64,000 nt of DNA, taken from positions 1,371,966-1,435,965 of the forward strand of contig NZ_KB235914.1 in the NCBI RefSeq assembly GCF_000332175.1, read 5' to 3'. The position numbers and the translations under genes were made by a program. Numbering within the stretch: the first letter of the stretch is position 1; every line of letters begins with the position of its first letter. The stretch is from Pseudanabaena sp. PCC 6802. Lineage in GTDB: Bacteria > Cyanobacteriota > Cyanobacteriia > Pseudanabaenales > Pseudanabaenaceae. Below are positions 47,740-55,659 of the stretch, piece after piece. Under the pieces are notes generated by a model, which worked only from the letters and a program-made list of their open reading frames with translations, had not been told where the DNA came from and made no database searches.

Positions 47740-48954
47740 ATGCTGCCGAGCGAACTTCTGATCCAGAGGCGGAACGGAGAAACGATTATTCCTAAATGCT
47801 TGAAGTTAGACGTTCGGAATATCGCGATCGCCGCTGAATTGATTAATATTTTTCAATCCACCCGAGGCGAGCCGCAAAGAGAACTGGATCGCCAATTGCA
47901 GGAGTTGGAAGGCGATAGCCCTGACTATCGCATGAAACGGGGATTGGCTTATATCCTCCGCCATAGCTTCAGTACGTTTGAGATCGTCAGTCCCCTCGAT
48001 CCGCAGGATCTGCGCGCGCGCGTCTTCCAACTCTCGGCTCAATCTTTGCCATCTCTGTCTGCCACCCAACAAACTTTAACGAAATTAGCGGATGAATTAA
48101 CGCAGGAACTCAAGCGCGAGGTCTTACCCGCCCAAATTAGTGCCGGATTGTACGCCGATCTCGCCGAAAATCGCATTCTCACCCAGTTCGATCCGCCCAC
48201 ACCGGAAGCATTATTGCATCGCTACAATCTCTCCCAAGTACAGGGCATATTTTATCGTGCCAGCGATATCGTCTTGAACGTGCATCGCAACGATCCGGGT
48301 GAATATAAACTACTATTTCGCTATCTCAAGCTATTTCAATTAATGGCATATATTGAAGGCGACACGGAGCATGGTTTTACGATCGCGATTGATGGTCCTG
48401 TCAGTCTATTTAACAGCAGTACGCGCTATGGACTGGCGATCGCCAAGTTACTCCCCGCTCTCCTGCACGTCACAAAGTGGAATCTCAGAGCTAATCTAAT
48501 CGAACGCGATCCCTACAGCAAGCAGATGCGGAAAGGTCAATTCGATCTCGCCTCTGACTGTGCCTTAGTCAGTCATTACCCTCCAGGCAAAACCTACGAC
48601 AGCATGTTAGAAGCCTCGTTTGCCGATCGCTGGGATGCTCTCAACAGCGAGTGGAAATTAGAGCGCGAGGTGGAACTGATTCCCATTCCAGGCAGCGTGA
48701 TGATTCCTGACTTCCGGCTCGTGCATCCAGACGGGCGATCGTTCCTCTTGGAAATTGTGGGATATTGGCGACCGGAATACCTGCGCAAGAAATTCTCTCA
48801 GGTACGACAGTCGCAGTGCGAAAACTTAGTTCTGGCAATATCGGAGCGCTTGAATCTAGAGAAAGCAGGCGTGAAGGTAAGCGACACGCCAGCCAGGATC
48901 GTCTGGTTCAAAGATAAACTATCGCCAAAAGCTATCCTGGAGGCGATCGCTTAG
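47740..48954 (+). CDS. DUF790 family protein (Bax1-like nuclease)
   Basis: 404 residues of the DUF790 family, whose archaeal member Bax1 is a nuclease that binds the XPB helicase. The start at ATG 47740 is 4 bases after the CCG-subunit stop and gives MLPSELLIQRRNGETIIP. The frame is open further upstream, but 14 of those codons lie within the preceding gene. The C-terminal half has the endonuclease-like stretch SVMIPDFRLVHPDGRSFLLE then IVGYWRPEYL (Asp near 325, Glu near 337). N-terminal features include LAYILRHSFSTFE. Its usual helicase partner is not visible in this window. DNA repair is the likely process. Confidence 0.8.
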   Translation: MLPSELLIQRRNGETIIPKCLKLDVRNIAIAAELINIFQSTRGEPQRELDRQLQELEGDSPDYRMKRGLAYILRHSFSTFEIVSPLDPQDLRARVFQLSAQSLPSLSATQQTLTKLADELTQELKREVLPAQISAGLYADLAENRILTQFDPPTPEALLHRYNLSQVQGIFYRASDIVLNVHRNDPGEYKLLFRYLKLFQLMAYIEGDTEHGFTIAIDGPVSLFNSSTRYGLAIAKLLPALLHVTKWNLRANLIERDPYSKQMRKGQFDLASDCALVSHYPPGKTYDSMLEASFADRWDALNSEWKLEREVELIPIPGSVMIPDFRLVHPDGRSFLLEIVGYWRPEYLRKKFSQVRQSQCENLVLAISERLNLEKAGVKVSDTPARIVWFKDKLSPKAILEAIA

Positions 48955-49062
48955 GGAGATTGCCACGACACAAACAAAGTCCGCCTGCGCAGACTCCGAG
49001 AAAAAGGGGAAACCCAGGATTTGGGATCGGGGCGGTTGCGGGGGAGTTTAGGAAGAGGGATT

Positions 49063-49728
49063 TTAAGATTGCTTCGCAAAGACAACCGAGAGATTATTGG
49101 CTGGCATCGTGTAGGTTCGCAGGAATGAGAGATTGCGATCGCCAGCGATCGCAATTACATCCTCTAAGTTACGCACGCCCCACTCTGGGTTTTGTGCCTG
49201 CAAGCTGCGATCGAACGCGACATTGCTAGGTGCTGTATGCTGACCGCCTTGTTTGAATGGGCCGTAGAGATACAGGATACCTCCTGACGGTAAAATTCTC
49301 TGCGCGCCAGCCATTAAGCCCAAACAGGCCGTCCAGGGGGAAATATGAATCATGTTGATATTGACGATCGCTACAATTGGGGATTGCTTCGGGTCGAAAT
49401 TTGGTAGCAATAGATCCTGCTCGACCGGCCAAATGCGATCGGTAGCATCTATGGCGATCGGAGGGAATAAATTAGGTGCGGGGTGAACTTGTTGCCATGC
49501 CGATATGCTCGCCCGTGCTACGGGATTTGGATCGGAGGGGAGCCACTGGCGGGGATAAAGCTTTGGTGCCAGAAAAACCGCATGTTCGCCCGTTCCGCTA
49601 GAAACCTCTAACACCGTTCCTGTTGGTGGTAAAACTTGTAAGAGTACTTCTAGAATCGGTTCTCGATTGCGCTGAGTAGCTGGCGCGTACTGGCGTGCGT
49701 CCCGAGAAAAATCTGCCGACTCGCTCAT
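49063..49728 (-). CDS. DUF938 family SAM-dependent methyltransferase-like protein
   Basis: 221 residues. The DUF938 start DARQYAPATQRNREPI and the SAM-binding motif I GTVLEVSSGTGEHAVFLA near 37 are clear; LYPRQWLPSDPNP near 57 holds motif II, and VNINMIHISPWTACLGLM near 122 is characteristic of the family. Substrate unknown. Its ATG overlaps the stop of the GH5 gene by 4 bases, so the two are translationally coupled. It converges with the DUF790 gene across about 110 bases. Confidence 0.85.
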   Translation of the reverse strand: MSESADFSRDARQYAPATQRNREPILEVLLQVLPPTGTVLEVSSGTGEHAVFLAPKLYPRQWLPSDPNPVARASISAWQQVHPAPNLFPPIAIDATDRIWPVEQDLLLPNFDPKQSPIVAIVNINMIHISPWTACLGLMAGAQRILPSGGILYLYGPFKQGGQHTAPSNVAFDRSLQAQNPEWGVRNLEDVIAIAGDRNLSFLRTYTMPANNLSVVFAKQS

Positions 49729-50924
49729 TTTCGATCGCCTCCTTTCAGTCCTAATGCTTCTGCTACTTCCAGATCGATGCTTCGCTCCCGTTCTCCTTCT
49801 TTAGTTAAGCCAAAGCCGCCACTATATTCCCACATTGTCCAGCCGATATCGTACTTCTCAAACAGCGATCGCACGTCCCCAATCCAGTTGAGACGGTAAC
49901 TTGCTGGAGTTAGTTTGTAAACGCCAAACTCAGTCACTACTAATTTGGCATTGTGTTCCTTTTGCCAGACGGCTAGTTGGGCAATCTCTTTTTCTAATTG
50001 CGCCTTCCCCCAATTTTCTTTGCAGTACCACGCGATCGCGCCTCTAGATTCTGCTTTTAGCTGCGGCAGATTGCTCTGACATGCCTGGGAAGAGAAAGGA
50101 TAGGGAATATCCTGCAAATCTTTGAAGCGCTCGATCCAATCCGCTCTCTGATGAGTGAAAACCATTGGCTCGTAGAAATGGATGTTATAGATAACATTTT
50201 TGTCTGCGAGTAAGGGCATCTGGCGCAGATGCTCGATATTGCCAAAGTCGGCATCAGTGACGATTAGCGTATGCTGGGGAGCACTTTGGCGGATGGCTTT
50301 GACCAGTCTCTCTTGCACGCTCGCCCAACGTTTGACTGCTGTTTGTCGATCGGCAAACATGTAGGTAAACGCCGGTTCGTTCAATACCTCAAAAAATAAC
50401 AAATTAGGATCGTAGGAGGCGTAATGTTTGGCAAGACTACGCCAAAAATTCTCAATCGCCACTACAAAACTGTCATCATGGGCTAGTTTTTGCCTAAATC
50501 CATCGCCAGGGTGATGTAAATCGACGATTACCGCTAGATCGTTTGCCACAATTGTAGCGATCGCTCGATCTAGTTGCGTTAAATAGTCTGGATTGATGCC
50601 GCCAGGATTATTCTCATCCAAAAAATAAGTGGGATCGATAGGTAGACGCACGTGGGTAAAGCCCATGCTTTTGATCTTTCGGATATCCGCCTCTGTAATA
50701 AAGGTTTTAACGTGCTCTAGATCGCCACTTTTTCCCTGCGCAAACCAGTTACTGAGATTAATCCCTTTGCGCAATCTAGCAAGGCGCTCGGGGCCTGGTG
50801 GTAGATTCGACGCGCTCGATCGAACATCTGGTACGCCCACTAAACTCTTATTGGAATTGCTTATTTCGCCAAGCGAACAGCTTGCTAACAATAGCATTAA
50901 ACTAACAAAAATCACCTTGCTCAC
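49725..50924 (-). CDS. Glycoside hydrolase family 5 (cellulase-like) lipoprotein
   Basis: 399 residues. A lipoprotein signal sequence with lipobox LLASC (Cys near residue 16) predicts acylation and membrane attachment outside the cytoplasm. The GH5 fold follows: GINLSNWFAQGK near 54, FTHVRLPIDP near 90, VIVDLHHPGDGF near 138, acid/base Glu in FFEVLNEPAF near 181 and nucleophile Glu in LVVTEFGVYKLT near 330. It should hydrolyse beta-glucans or related polysaccharides, perhaps the cell's own. The start codon is GTG. It is coupled to the downstream DUF938 gene. Confidence 0.88.
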   Translation of the reverse strand: MSKVIFVSLMLLLASCSLGEISNSNKSLVGVPDVRSSASNLPPGPERLARLRKGINLSNWFAQGKSGDLEHVKTFITEADIRKIKSMGFTHVRLPIDPTYFLDENNPGGINPDYLTQLDRAIATIVANDLAVIVDLHHPGDGFRQKLAHDDSFVVAIENFWRSLAKHYASYDPNLLFFEVLNEPAFTYMFADRQTAVKRWASVQERLVKAIRQSAPQHTLIVTDADFGNIEHLRQMPLLADKNVIYNIHFYEPMVFTHQRADWIERFKDLQDIPYPFSSQACQSNLPQLKAESRGAIAWYCKENWGKAQLEKEIAQLAVWQKEHNAKLVVTEFGVYKLTPASYRLNWIGDVRSLFEKYDIGWTMWEYSGGFGLTKEGERERSIDLEVAEALGLKGGDRK

Positions 50925-51006
50925 AGGATTAACCAGTTATTATCAGCTAAACATCTGCTGTACTTCTATTGATATCTCTGGAAACGCAATTGGAGAAACT
51001 ATACCA

Positions 51007-51156
51007 TCAGTCAAAATGGTTTTGATGAGACACTCCCTCAGAAGCCATCAGCACTATTTCTCCCTTTAATAACTCAACTGGCCGGTCGTCAAAAACACCA
51101 GCTTCAATTGCCTGGTGGTAAGAGTCAGTCGTCCATTTGTAGGCTCCTACAGCCAT
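51007..51156 (-). pseudogene. Uma2 family fragment (N-terminal 49 residues)
   Basis: ATG 51156 reads MAVGAYKWTTDSYHQAIEAG, then VFDDRPVELLKGEIVLM and ASEGVSHQNH, the standard N-terminus of a cyanobacterial Uma2 protein. A stop follows after 49 codons. The remaining 140 or so residues are absent from the following sequence, so this is a truncated relic. It lies about 70 bases downstream of tRNA-Gly in the tRNA's direction of transcription. Confidence 0.75.
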
Positions 51157-51228
51157 AGCGATCGCCCCTACTCTATACAATCCGCCTCTTCTTTAGCTCT
51201 GCTTCCCTCATTTTAGGCTAGTTGACTA

Positions 51229-51299
51229 AGCGGGTGGCGGGAATCGAACCCGCAACATCTGCTTGGAAGGCAGGAGTTTTACCACTAAACTACACCCGC
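51229..51299 (-). tRNA. tRNA-Gly (anticodon UCC)
   Basis: 71 nucleotides on the minus strand. Acceptor arms are GCGGGTG and CACCCGC, the D arm contains AGTTTAGTGGTAAAACT, the anticodon loop is CTTCCAA with TCC, and the T arm is GCGGGTTCGATTCCCGC. All four stems pair. CCA is not encoded. Confidence 0.95.
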
Positions 51300-51377
51300 G
51301 TATTTGATTTGCGCGAAATTTGAGTGTAACATTAGCTGCTACACTTCGTTAAGCAAGTTTTACTTTTTCTTTGGCAA

Positions 51378-52121
51378 ATGGCACATCTAGCAGGACAGGT
51401 AGCAGTCGTAACTGGGGCATCAAGGGGTATTGGACGCGCGATCGCGATCGCGCTAGCCAATGAGGACGCTAAGGTCGTCGTCAACTACGCTAGCTCTAGT
51501 AACGCCGCTGACGAGATCGTGCAAGAAATTCAGGCGGCGGGTGGCGAAGCGATCGCCGTTCAAGCCAATGTTTCTCAACCAGATCTCGTCGATCGACTGA
51601 TCGAAGCAGCGATGACCAAATGGGGACGGATTGACATCCTGGTCAATAATGCGGGCATTACCAAAGATGCCCTGCTGCTGCGCATGAAACTGGAAGACTG
51701 GCAAGCCGCGATCGACCTCAATCTTACAGGCGTGTTTTTGTGCACTCGCGCCGTTGCCAAGATCATGCTGAAGCAAAAGTCGGGTCGGATCGTTAATATT
51801 GCCTCAGTAGCTGGACAAATGGGTAACCCCGGACAAGCAAACTATAGCGCTGCCAAGGCGGGCGTAATTGGTTTTACCAAAACCGTTGCCAAAGAGCTAG
51901 CCAGTCGCGGCATTACCGTGAATGCAGTCGCACCAGGTTTTATTACTACCGATATGACGGCTGGCTTGCAAGCGGAGGGAATTTTACAGTTTATTCCCCT
52001 CGGTCGTTACGGCACGCCTGCCGAAGTGGCAGGTATGGTGCGCTTTCTTGCTGCCGATCCGGCTGCCGCATACATTACCGGACAAGTATTTAATGTCGAT
52101 GGCGGCATGGTAATGGCTTAG
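51378..52121 (+). CDS. fabG: 3-oxoacyl-[acyl-carrier-protein] reductase
   Basis: 247-residue short-chain dehydrogenase. NADPH motif VTGASRGIGRAIA near 12, NNAG near 90, catalytic Ser in IVNIASVAGQMG near 142, and Tyr/Lys in NYSAAKAGVIGF near 155. The ending AAYITGQVFNVDGGMVM is typical of FabG. It reduces beta-ketoacyl-ACP in fatty acid synthesis in the cytosol. Full length. It is divergent from the tRNA-Gly gene and followed by a hairpin at 52185. Confidence 0.94.
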   Translation: MAHLAGQVAVVTGASRGIGRAIAIALANEDAKVVVNYASSSNAADEIVQEIQAAGGEAIAVQANVSQPDLVDRLIEAAMTKWGRIDILVNNAGITKDALLLRMKLEDWQAAIDLNLTGVFLCTRAVAKIMLKQKSGRIVNIASVAGQMGNPGQANYSAAKAGVIGFTKTVAKELASRGITVNAVAPGFITTDMTAGLQAEGILQFIPLGRYGTPAEVAGMVRFLAADPAAAYITGQVFNVDGGMVMA

Positions 52122-52184
52122 AAGGTTTTCCTCATAAATAAAATACCCAATCCCAAATCCTCCTGTTTAGTTACCCCCTTTTAC

Positions 52185-52210
52185 TTAAAGTCCGCGCAGG
52201 CGGACTTTAA
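52185..52210 (+). terminator. Perfect 11-bp hairpin downstream of fabG
   Basis: TTAAAGTCCGC, loop GCAG, GCGGACTTTAA. It may terminate fabG transcription. A related hairpin with the same leading pyrimidine tract is at 5137-5156, so it could equally be a dispersed short repeat. It abuts the MITE starting at 52211. Confidence 0.5.
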
Positions 52211-52323
52211 TATAGCGGTTTTCAGATGAAAACGAGAAGGGGGTTTGGGGGCGTTGCCCCCAAGAAGGGGTGAAACCCCTTCACCCCGTCAATAAAACCT
52301 GTTCTCAATTGAAAAACGCTATA
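52211..52323. mobile_element. MITE-like element, family A (113 bp)
   Basis: Left end TATAGCGGTTTTCAGATGA is identical over 19 bases to the IS630-type terminus at 53223. The right end, read inward, is TATAGCGTTTTTCAATTGAG. The core has GGGGGCGTTGCCCCC and AAGGGGTGAAACCCCTT hairpins. It has the same length as the copy at 12874-12986. Confidence 0.85.
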
Positions 52324-52431
52324 ACTATGGCAGAATGAAGCTAACGTCAAGTACCAAGAGTGTCAGAAACATATGATTACTGTACACGACTTGGAAGGTT
52401 ATATAAATATATCTAGATAGACAGTGTGAAG

Positions 52432-52551
52432 TTAAGCAAGCATAAGTACCTCCAAAGCCTGAGTCGTAGATCGGCCATTAGCAAACAAGGCATGAGCCAA
52501 CTCCAATAGTTGAGCAAGTGCTTCGCGCGAGAGGGAATAGAGGGGAGCATC
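52432..52551 (-). pseudogene. Possible C-terminal protein remnant
   Basis: Minus-strand frame ending at TAA 52432 reads LSREALAQLLELAHALFANG then RSTTQALEVLMLA, a well-formed amphipathic helical sequence with no start and an upstream in-frame stop at 52552. It lies beside the transposase relic and may be the tail of a lost gene. Not assigned to a family. Confidence 0.25.
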
Positions 52552-52654
52552 TCAACTTTGCACTGAGTAATAATGCTTAATATAGATGGGTAGCCAAAAG
52601 GGGGAAGAAATCAGAAGATAGGAATACGAGAAACCAACCCCAAGGAGAGCAACC

Positions 52655-53028
52655 ATGACTCCAGAGCAGGAAAAAGAAATGCAAGCGCACGTTCAAGCTA
52701 TTGCCGCCATCCTTTATCAGAATACACCATCGGAACAACTAACCAGCTTGGAAGGGATCGAAATCGCTGTGCGGCAGCAAATCCTCGAACATATCAGCCC
52801 AGAAATAGGGAGTTTTTTATCCGCACAGTTACGGGCACAGAAGCAGGACGCCACAGGCGAGTGCAAAGCAGCATCGGACAGCTCCACCTCACGCAAAAGC
52901 AAGCGCAGAAGCTCAAAGTAGCCCCCTATAGCCAGGTGAGCCCGTATGTGGAAAGATGTAGCCTGATCTTGAGTGCGAATGTATCCTACGAACAAGCCGC
53001 CAAAGACTTAGCCTGCCTCACCTCATGA
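52655..53028 (+). pseudogene. ISKra4-type transposase remnant (frameshifted, truncated)
   Basis: The first 66 or so codons read MTPEQEKEMQAHVQAIAAIL ... LEGIEIAVRQQILEHISPEI, the N-terminus of cyanobacterial ISKra4-family transposases. A frameshift near 52855 moves the homology to another frame, which continues QSSIGQLHLTQKQAQKL, VSPYVERCSLILSANVSYE and QAAKDLACL to TGA 53026-53028. The rest of the transposase is missing. A good Shine-Dalgarno (AAGGAGAG) precedes the ATG. It is inactive. Confidence 0.7.
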
Positions 53029-53268
53029 ATAATGCAGGTTAGATGGCACTTGTATGCTCTTGTGTGAGACGGGATAGCGAGAGGCAATGGTGGGAACTGT
53101 TAGCCTCTATGACGCTCAAGCCGACATTTCGCAGGCAGGGAAATAGAGGTAGGATATTTTTTGATGAGTTAGGACTTTCATCTTGAATATCCAAGTACAA
53201 GACTTGAATCATTTGGGGATCGTATAGCGGTTTTCAGATGAGAACAGCATGGTACGATCGTGAGAAAA

Positions 53269-53664
53269 ATGCCAAAAGGAATAACCATCTCCGAGGATTT
53301 ACGCGCACGAGTAGTGGCAGCCTATCAAAGTGGACAAACCACGATGCAGGCAGTAGCAGAGCGCTTTGCCGTCAAACGCGGTTGGGTAAACGAGATCGTG
53401 CAGAGGTATAAACGCACAGGCAACGTCGCCCCTAGTCCACGTGGCGGTGGAGCAATTGCTAAACTAGGCGAACAACACTACCCGGTGTTAGCAGACATTG
53501 TCGAACGGCAAAATGATGCCACATTAGCCGAAATCGCCGTCCAATTAGCCGAACGCACTGGCGTAAAAGTGAGCCCAGCGACAATTTGTCGAACTTTGCA
53601 GAAAATAGAGTTGAGTCGCAAAAAAAAACTGAGCACGCCGACAAACGAGATACAGAGGCAGTGA
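53269..53664 (+). CDS. IS630-type transposase, ORF A (DNA-binding part)
   Basis: 131 residues from ATG 53269; the frame is open from GTG 53260. Helix-turn-helix segments are [20 protein letters not shown] and [20 protein letters not shown], followed by a second winged-type motif near [14 protein letters not shown]. The protein reaches RKKK at the A9 tract and, without a shift, ends after about 11 unrelated codons ([11 protein letters not shown]). A -1 shift on the A9 tract joins it to ORF B to give the full transposase. Confidence 0.85.
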   Translation: MPKGITISEDLRARVVAAYQSGQTTMQAVAERFAVKRGWVNEIVQRYKRTGNVAPSPRGGGAIAKLGEQHYPVLADIVERQNDATLAEIAVQLAERTGVKVSPATICRTLQKIELSRKKKLSTPTNEIQRQ

Positions 53665-54233
53665 GAAACTTACGTCTGGAATACCAACTGCTGCTGTGGG
53701 CGATTGAGACTGATAACCTGGTATTTATTGATGAAGCCGGGGTAAACCTGAGCATGAGACGCACCCATGCCCGTGCAGCTAAAGGACAACGTGCTTATAG
53801 CAGCAAACCTGCACGTCGAGGTAAAAACCTGACTATGATTGCGGCACTGGCAATGTCTGGCATCATTGCCGCGTTGACGTTTCTCAGCAGCAATGACACA
53901 TTGACTTTCCTATTCTACGTGAGTGAGGTACTGGTACCACAGCTATGGGCAGGTGCGGTTGTGATTATGGATAATATCAATTTCCATGTTACTGATGAAG
54001 TGCGTCAGGCGATTGAGGATGCCGGTGCTACCTTAATCTTCCTGCCGACTTATTCACCGGAGTTATCGCCGATTGAATTGTTTTGGTCTAAGGTCAAAGC
54101 AATCCTGCGGTCTAGCGCTCCCAGAACCAAAGATGAGCTTGATGCTGCCATTACTGACGCTTTTAATGCTGTCTCTCATTCCGATATCTTAGGTTGGTTT
54201 GCTGAGTGTGATGCTCGTACTGTTCTCATCTGA
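53586..54233 (+). CDS. IS630-type transposase, ORF B (DDE catalytic part)
   Basis: Frame -1 relative to ORF A; real homology begins at the A9 tract (about 53620). DDE residues are Asp in [14 protein letters not shown], Asp in [10 protein letters not shown] and Glu in [14 protein letters not shown], in the usual IS630 spacing. The first 11 or so codons before the slip site are antecedent sequence only. The frame closes 11 bases before the right end of the element. Confidence 0.87.
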   Translation: MSNFAENRVESQKKTEHADKRDTEAVRNLRLEYQLLLWAIETDNLVFIDEAGVNLSMRRTHARAAKGQRAYSSKPARRGKNLTMIAALAMSGIIAALTFLSSNDTLTFLFYVSEVLVPQLWAGAVVIMDNINFHVTDEVRQAIEDAGATLIFLPTYSPELSPIELFWSKVKAILRSSAPRTKDELDAAITDAFNAVSHSDILGWFAECDARTVLI

Positions 54234-54265
54234 AAACCGCTATAGTGACCACATTAACCTTTCGC

Positions 54266-54381
54266 ACTTGCCAAACATTCAAAAAAACAGTTCGGGCATT
54301 GCGATAATGATTCACTTACGTAGAGGTTAGAAGCTCCTGAACTCATCTATCAGGGTAATTGGTAGAATTAGGTGGGTGCTA
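54266..54381. repeat. 115-bp direct repeat, copy 1
   Basis: Begins ACTTGCCAAACATTC, contains GCGATAATGATTCACTTACG and GAGGTTAGAAGCTCCTGA, and ends GGTGGGTGCTA. The second copy is at 55339-55453, about 90% alike by eye. It begins 21 bases after the IS630-type element. Confidence 0.85.
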
Positions 54382-54444
54382 GCGATAAAGGGGCGATCGC
54401 TCAGGGTAAAATGGAGGGGCAATGTTGAAACTGAGGGCAACCCT

Positions 54445-54591
54445 ATGACATTGCGTCAACGACGTTACAGCAAAGAAGAGTTAGCTCGACGCGGGCAAGA
54501 ACTCTATCGAAGTTTTGCGATCTTGCTGAAAGCGATCGGTGTGAGGAGCTATTTTTTGAGGAAACGAACAAACTTTTCGATAAACGTTTAG
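54445..54591 (+). pseudogene. Truncated small cyanobacterial protein fragment
   Basis: 48 codons from ATG 54445. MTLRQRRYSKEELARRGQEL then Y matches the start of a small (about 80-90 residue) protein family, possibly antitoxin-like, common in cyanobacteria. After residue 21 the family sequence is lost and the frame runs on through unrelated codons (RSFAILLKAIGVRSYF). It lies 22 bases upstream of the DUF433 gene and may supply its promoter region. Confidence 0.4.
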
Positions 54592-54612
54592 TATTGATGG
54601 AGGCTGTATCAA

Positions 54613-54837
54613 ATGTCAAACTTATTTGAACGAATCACAGTGAATCCTAGACAGTGTGGTGGTCGCCCCTGTATCCGTGGCATGAGAATCCGAGTATCTG
54701 ATGTTTTGGATCTATTTGCAGCAGGGCTGAGTGCTGAACAAATTTTGGAAGAACTACCAGATCTAGAAATGGATGACTTAAAAGCGGCACTTGCCTACGC
54801 TTCACGTAAACTCAATCACCCTGTTTTAGTCGCATGA
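54613..54837 (+). CDS. DUF433 antitoxin
   Basis: 74 residues: FERITVNPRQCGGRPCIRGM then RIRVSDVLDLFAAGLS and EELPDLEMDDLKAALAYA, the compact DUF433 (VapB45-like) winged-helix antitoxin. It should bind its own promoter and neutralise the toxin next to it. Its stop overlaps the toxin start by 4 bases (ATGA). Confidence 0.9.
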   Translation: MSNLFERITVNPRQCGGRPCIRGMRIRVSDVLDLFAAGLSAEQILEELPDLEMDDLKAALAYASRKLNHPVLVA

Positions 54838-55175
54838 CAACGATTTGGATCGATGCGCACTTGTCACCTGCGATCGCAACTTGGATTACAGACACATTTG
54901 GAATTACCGCAGTAGCTTTACGCGATCTCGGATTGAGAGATGCTGAAGATCCTGAAATCTTTGAAGCAGCAAAAGCTCAAGGCGTTATATTTATGACTAA
55001 GGATAGCGATTTCGTAGATCTAGTTGAACGTTTGGCAGCACCGCCACAAATTATTTGGTTAACTTGTGGAAATACATCGAACGCTCGGTTACGTGAAATT
55101 CTAAGCTCGACTTTACCTGATGCATTAGAGTTATTGAGTTCTGGCGAAAAATTAGTAGAGATTAGTGGAGATTAA
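54834..55175 (+). CDS. DUF5615 PIN-like toxin
   Basis: 113 residues of the DUF5615 (Mut7-C-like/PIN) family: IWIDAHLSPAIATWI with Asp near residue 6, VALRDLGLRDAEDPEIFEA and VIFMTKDSDFVDLVERL with the second acidic pair near 60, then IIWLTCGNTSNARLREIL. A metal-dependent RNase toxin is expected. It is coupled to the DUF433 gene upstream. The pair lies between two 115-bp direct repeats. Confidence 0.9.
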   Translation: MTTIWIDAHLSPAIATWITDTFGITAVALRDLGLRDAEDPEIFEAAKAQGVIFMTKDSDFVDLVERLAAPPQIIWLTCGNTSNARLREILSSTLPDALELLSSGEKLVEISGD

Positions 55176-55338
55176 CACAGCGGCAGAATTGGGTCGAGGA
55201 GAGATATTACTCTCTGCTCCTCCCAGTTAGATTAAGACCTGCGCGTTTCCGTGCGTCCGTATCCCAATATTCTGAGCTTTTGCTTTTGCTCATGTAGATG
55301 TAGTGGTAGGGTTGGCAGTTCCCACCTTGCCCCTTGGT

Positions 55339-55453
55339 ACTTGCCAAACATCCAAAAAGAAACGTTTGGGCATTGCGATAATGATTCACTTACGCAGAGG
55401 TTAGAAGCTCCTGAGCAATCTATCAGGGTAATTGGTAGAATAGGCGGGTGCTA
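55339..55453. repeat. 115-bp direct repeat, copy 2
   Basis: Partner of 54266-54381. Its last TA coincides with the first TA of the family-A MITE beginning at 55452. Confidence 0.85.
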
Positions 55454-55594
55454 TAGCGGTTTTCAGATGAAAACGAAAAGGGGGGGTGGCGGCGTTGCCC
55501 CCAAGAAGGGGAGGCAGGGCGGTCTTGGGGGTTCCCCGCTAGAGCTACTGCCGCGTTCCACCCCTTCACCCCGTCAATAAAACCTGTTTTCAAT
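55452..55594. mobile_element. Damaged MITE-like element, family A
   Basis: The left end TATAGCGGTTTTCAGATGA is intact; the core GGCGGCGTTGCCCCC is followed by an insertion of about 50 bases within the second hairpin. The right terminus stops at CTGTTTTCAAT without the final GCTATA. It lies between the toxin-antitoxin pair and the DUF2330 gene. Confidence 0.65.
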
Positions 55595-55659
55595 CAATTA
55601 TTGGATCGAACCATTTAAAATCACCGAACTCTTAGCCAGAGTGAGACCTTAAACTCGAT

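Larger units (their letters stand above)
53223..54244 (+). mobile_element. IS630-type insertion sequence with 25-bp perfect terminal inverted repeats
   Basis: 1022 bases including TA at both ends. The two ends are identical inverted repeats over 25 bases, beginning TATAGCGGTTTTCAGATGAG and continuing AACAG. Outermost TA pairs fit the TA target duplication of IS630/Tc1 elements. Two overlapping frames encode the transposase, joined at an A9 tract at 53620-53628. It appears complete and recent, because the ends have not diverged. Confidence 0.9.

Noticed and set aside
53260-54233. Frameshift read as transposase pseudogene
   Set aside because: Ends are perfect inverted repeats, the DDE residues are all present, and the frame change falls on an A9 slippery tract, so programmed shifting is the simpler reading.
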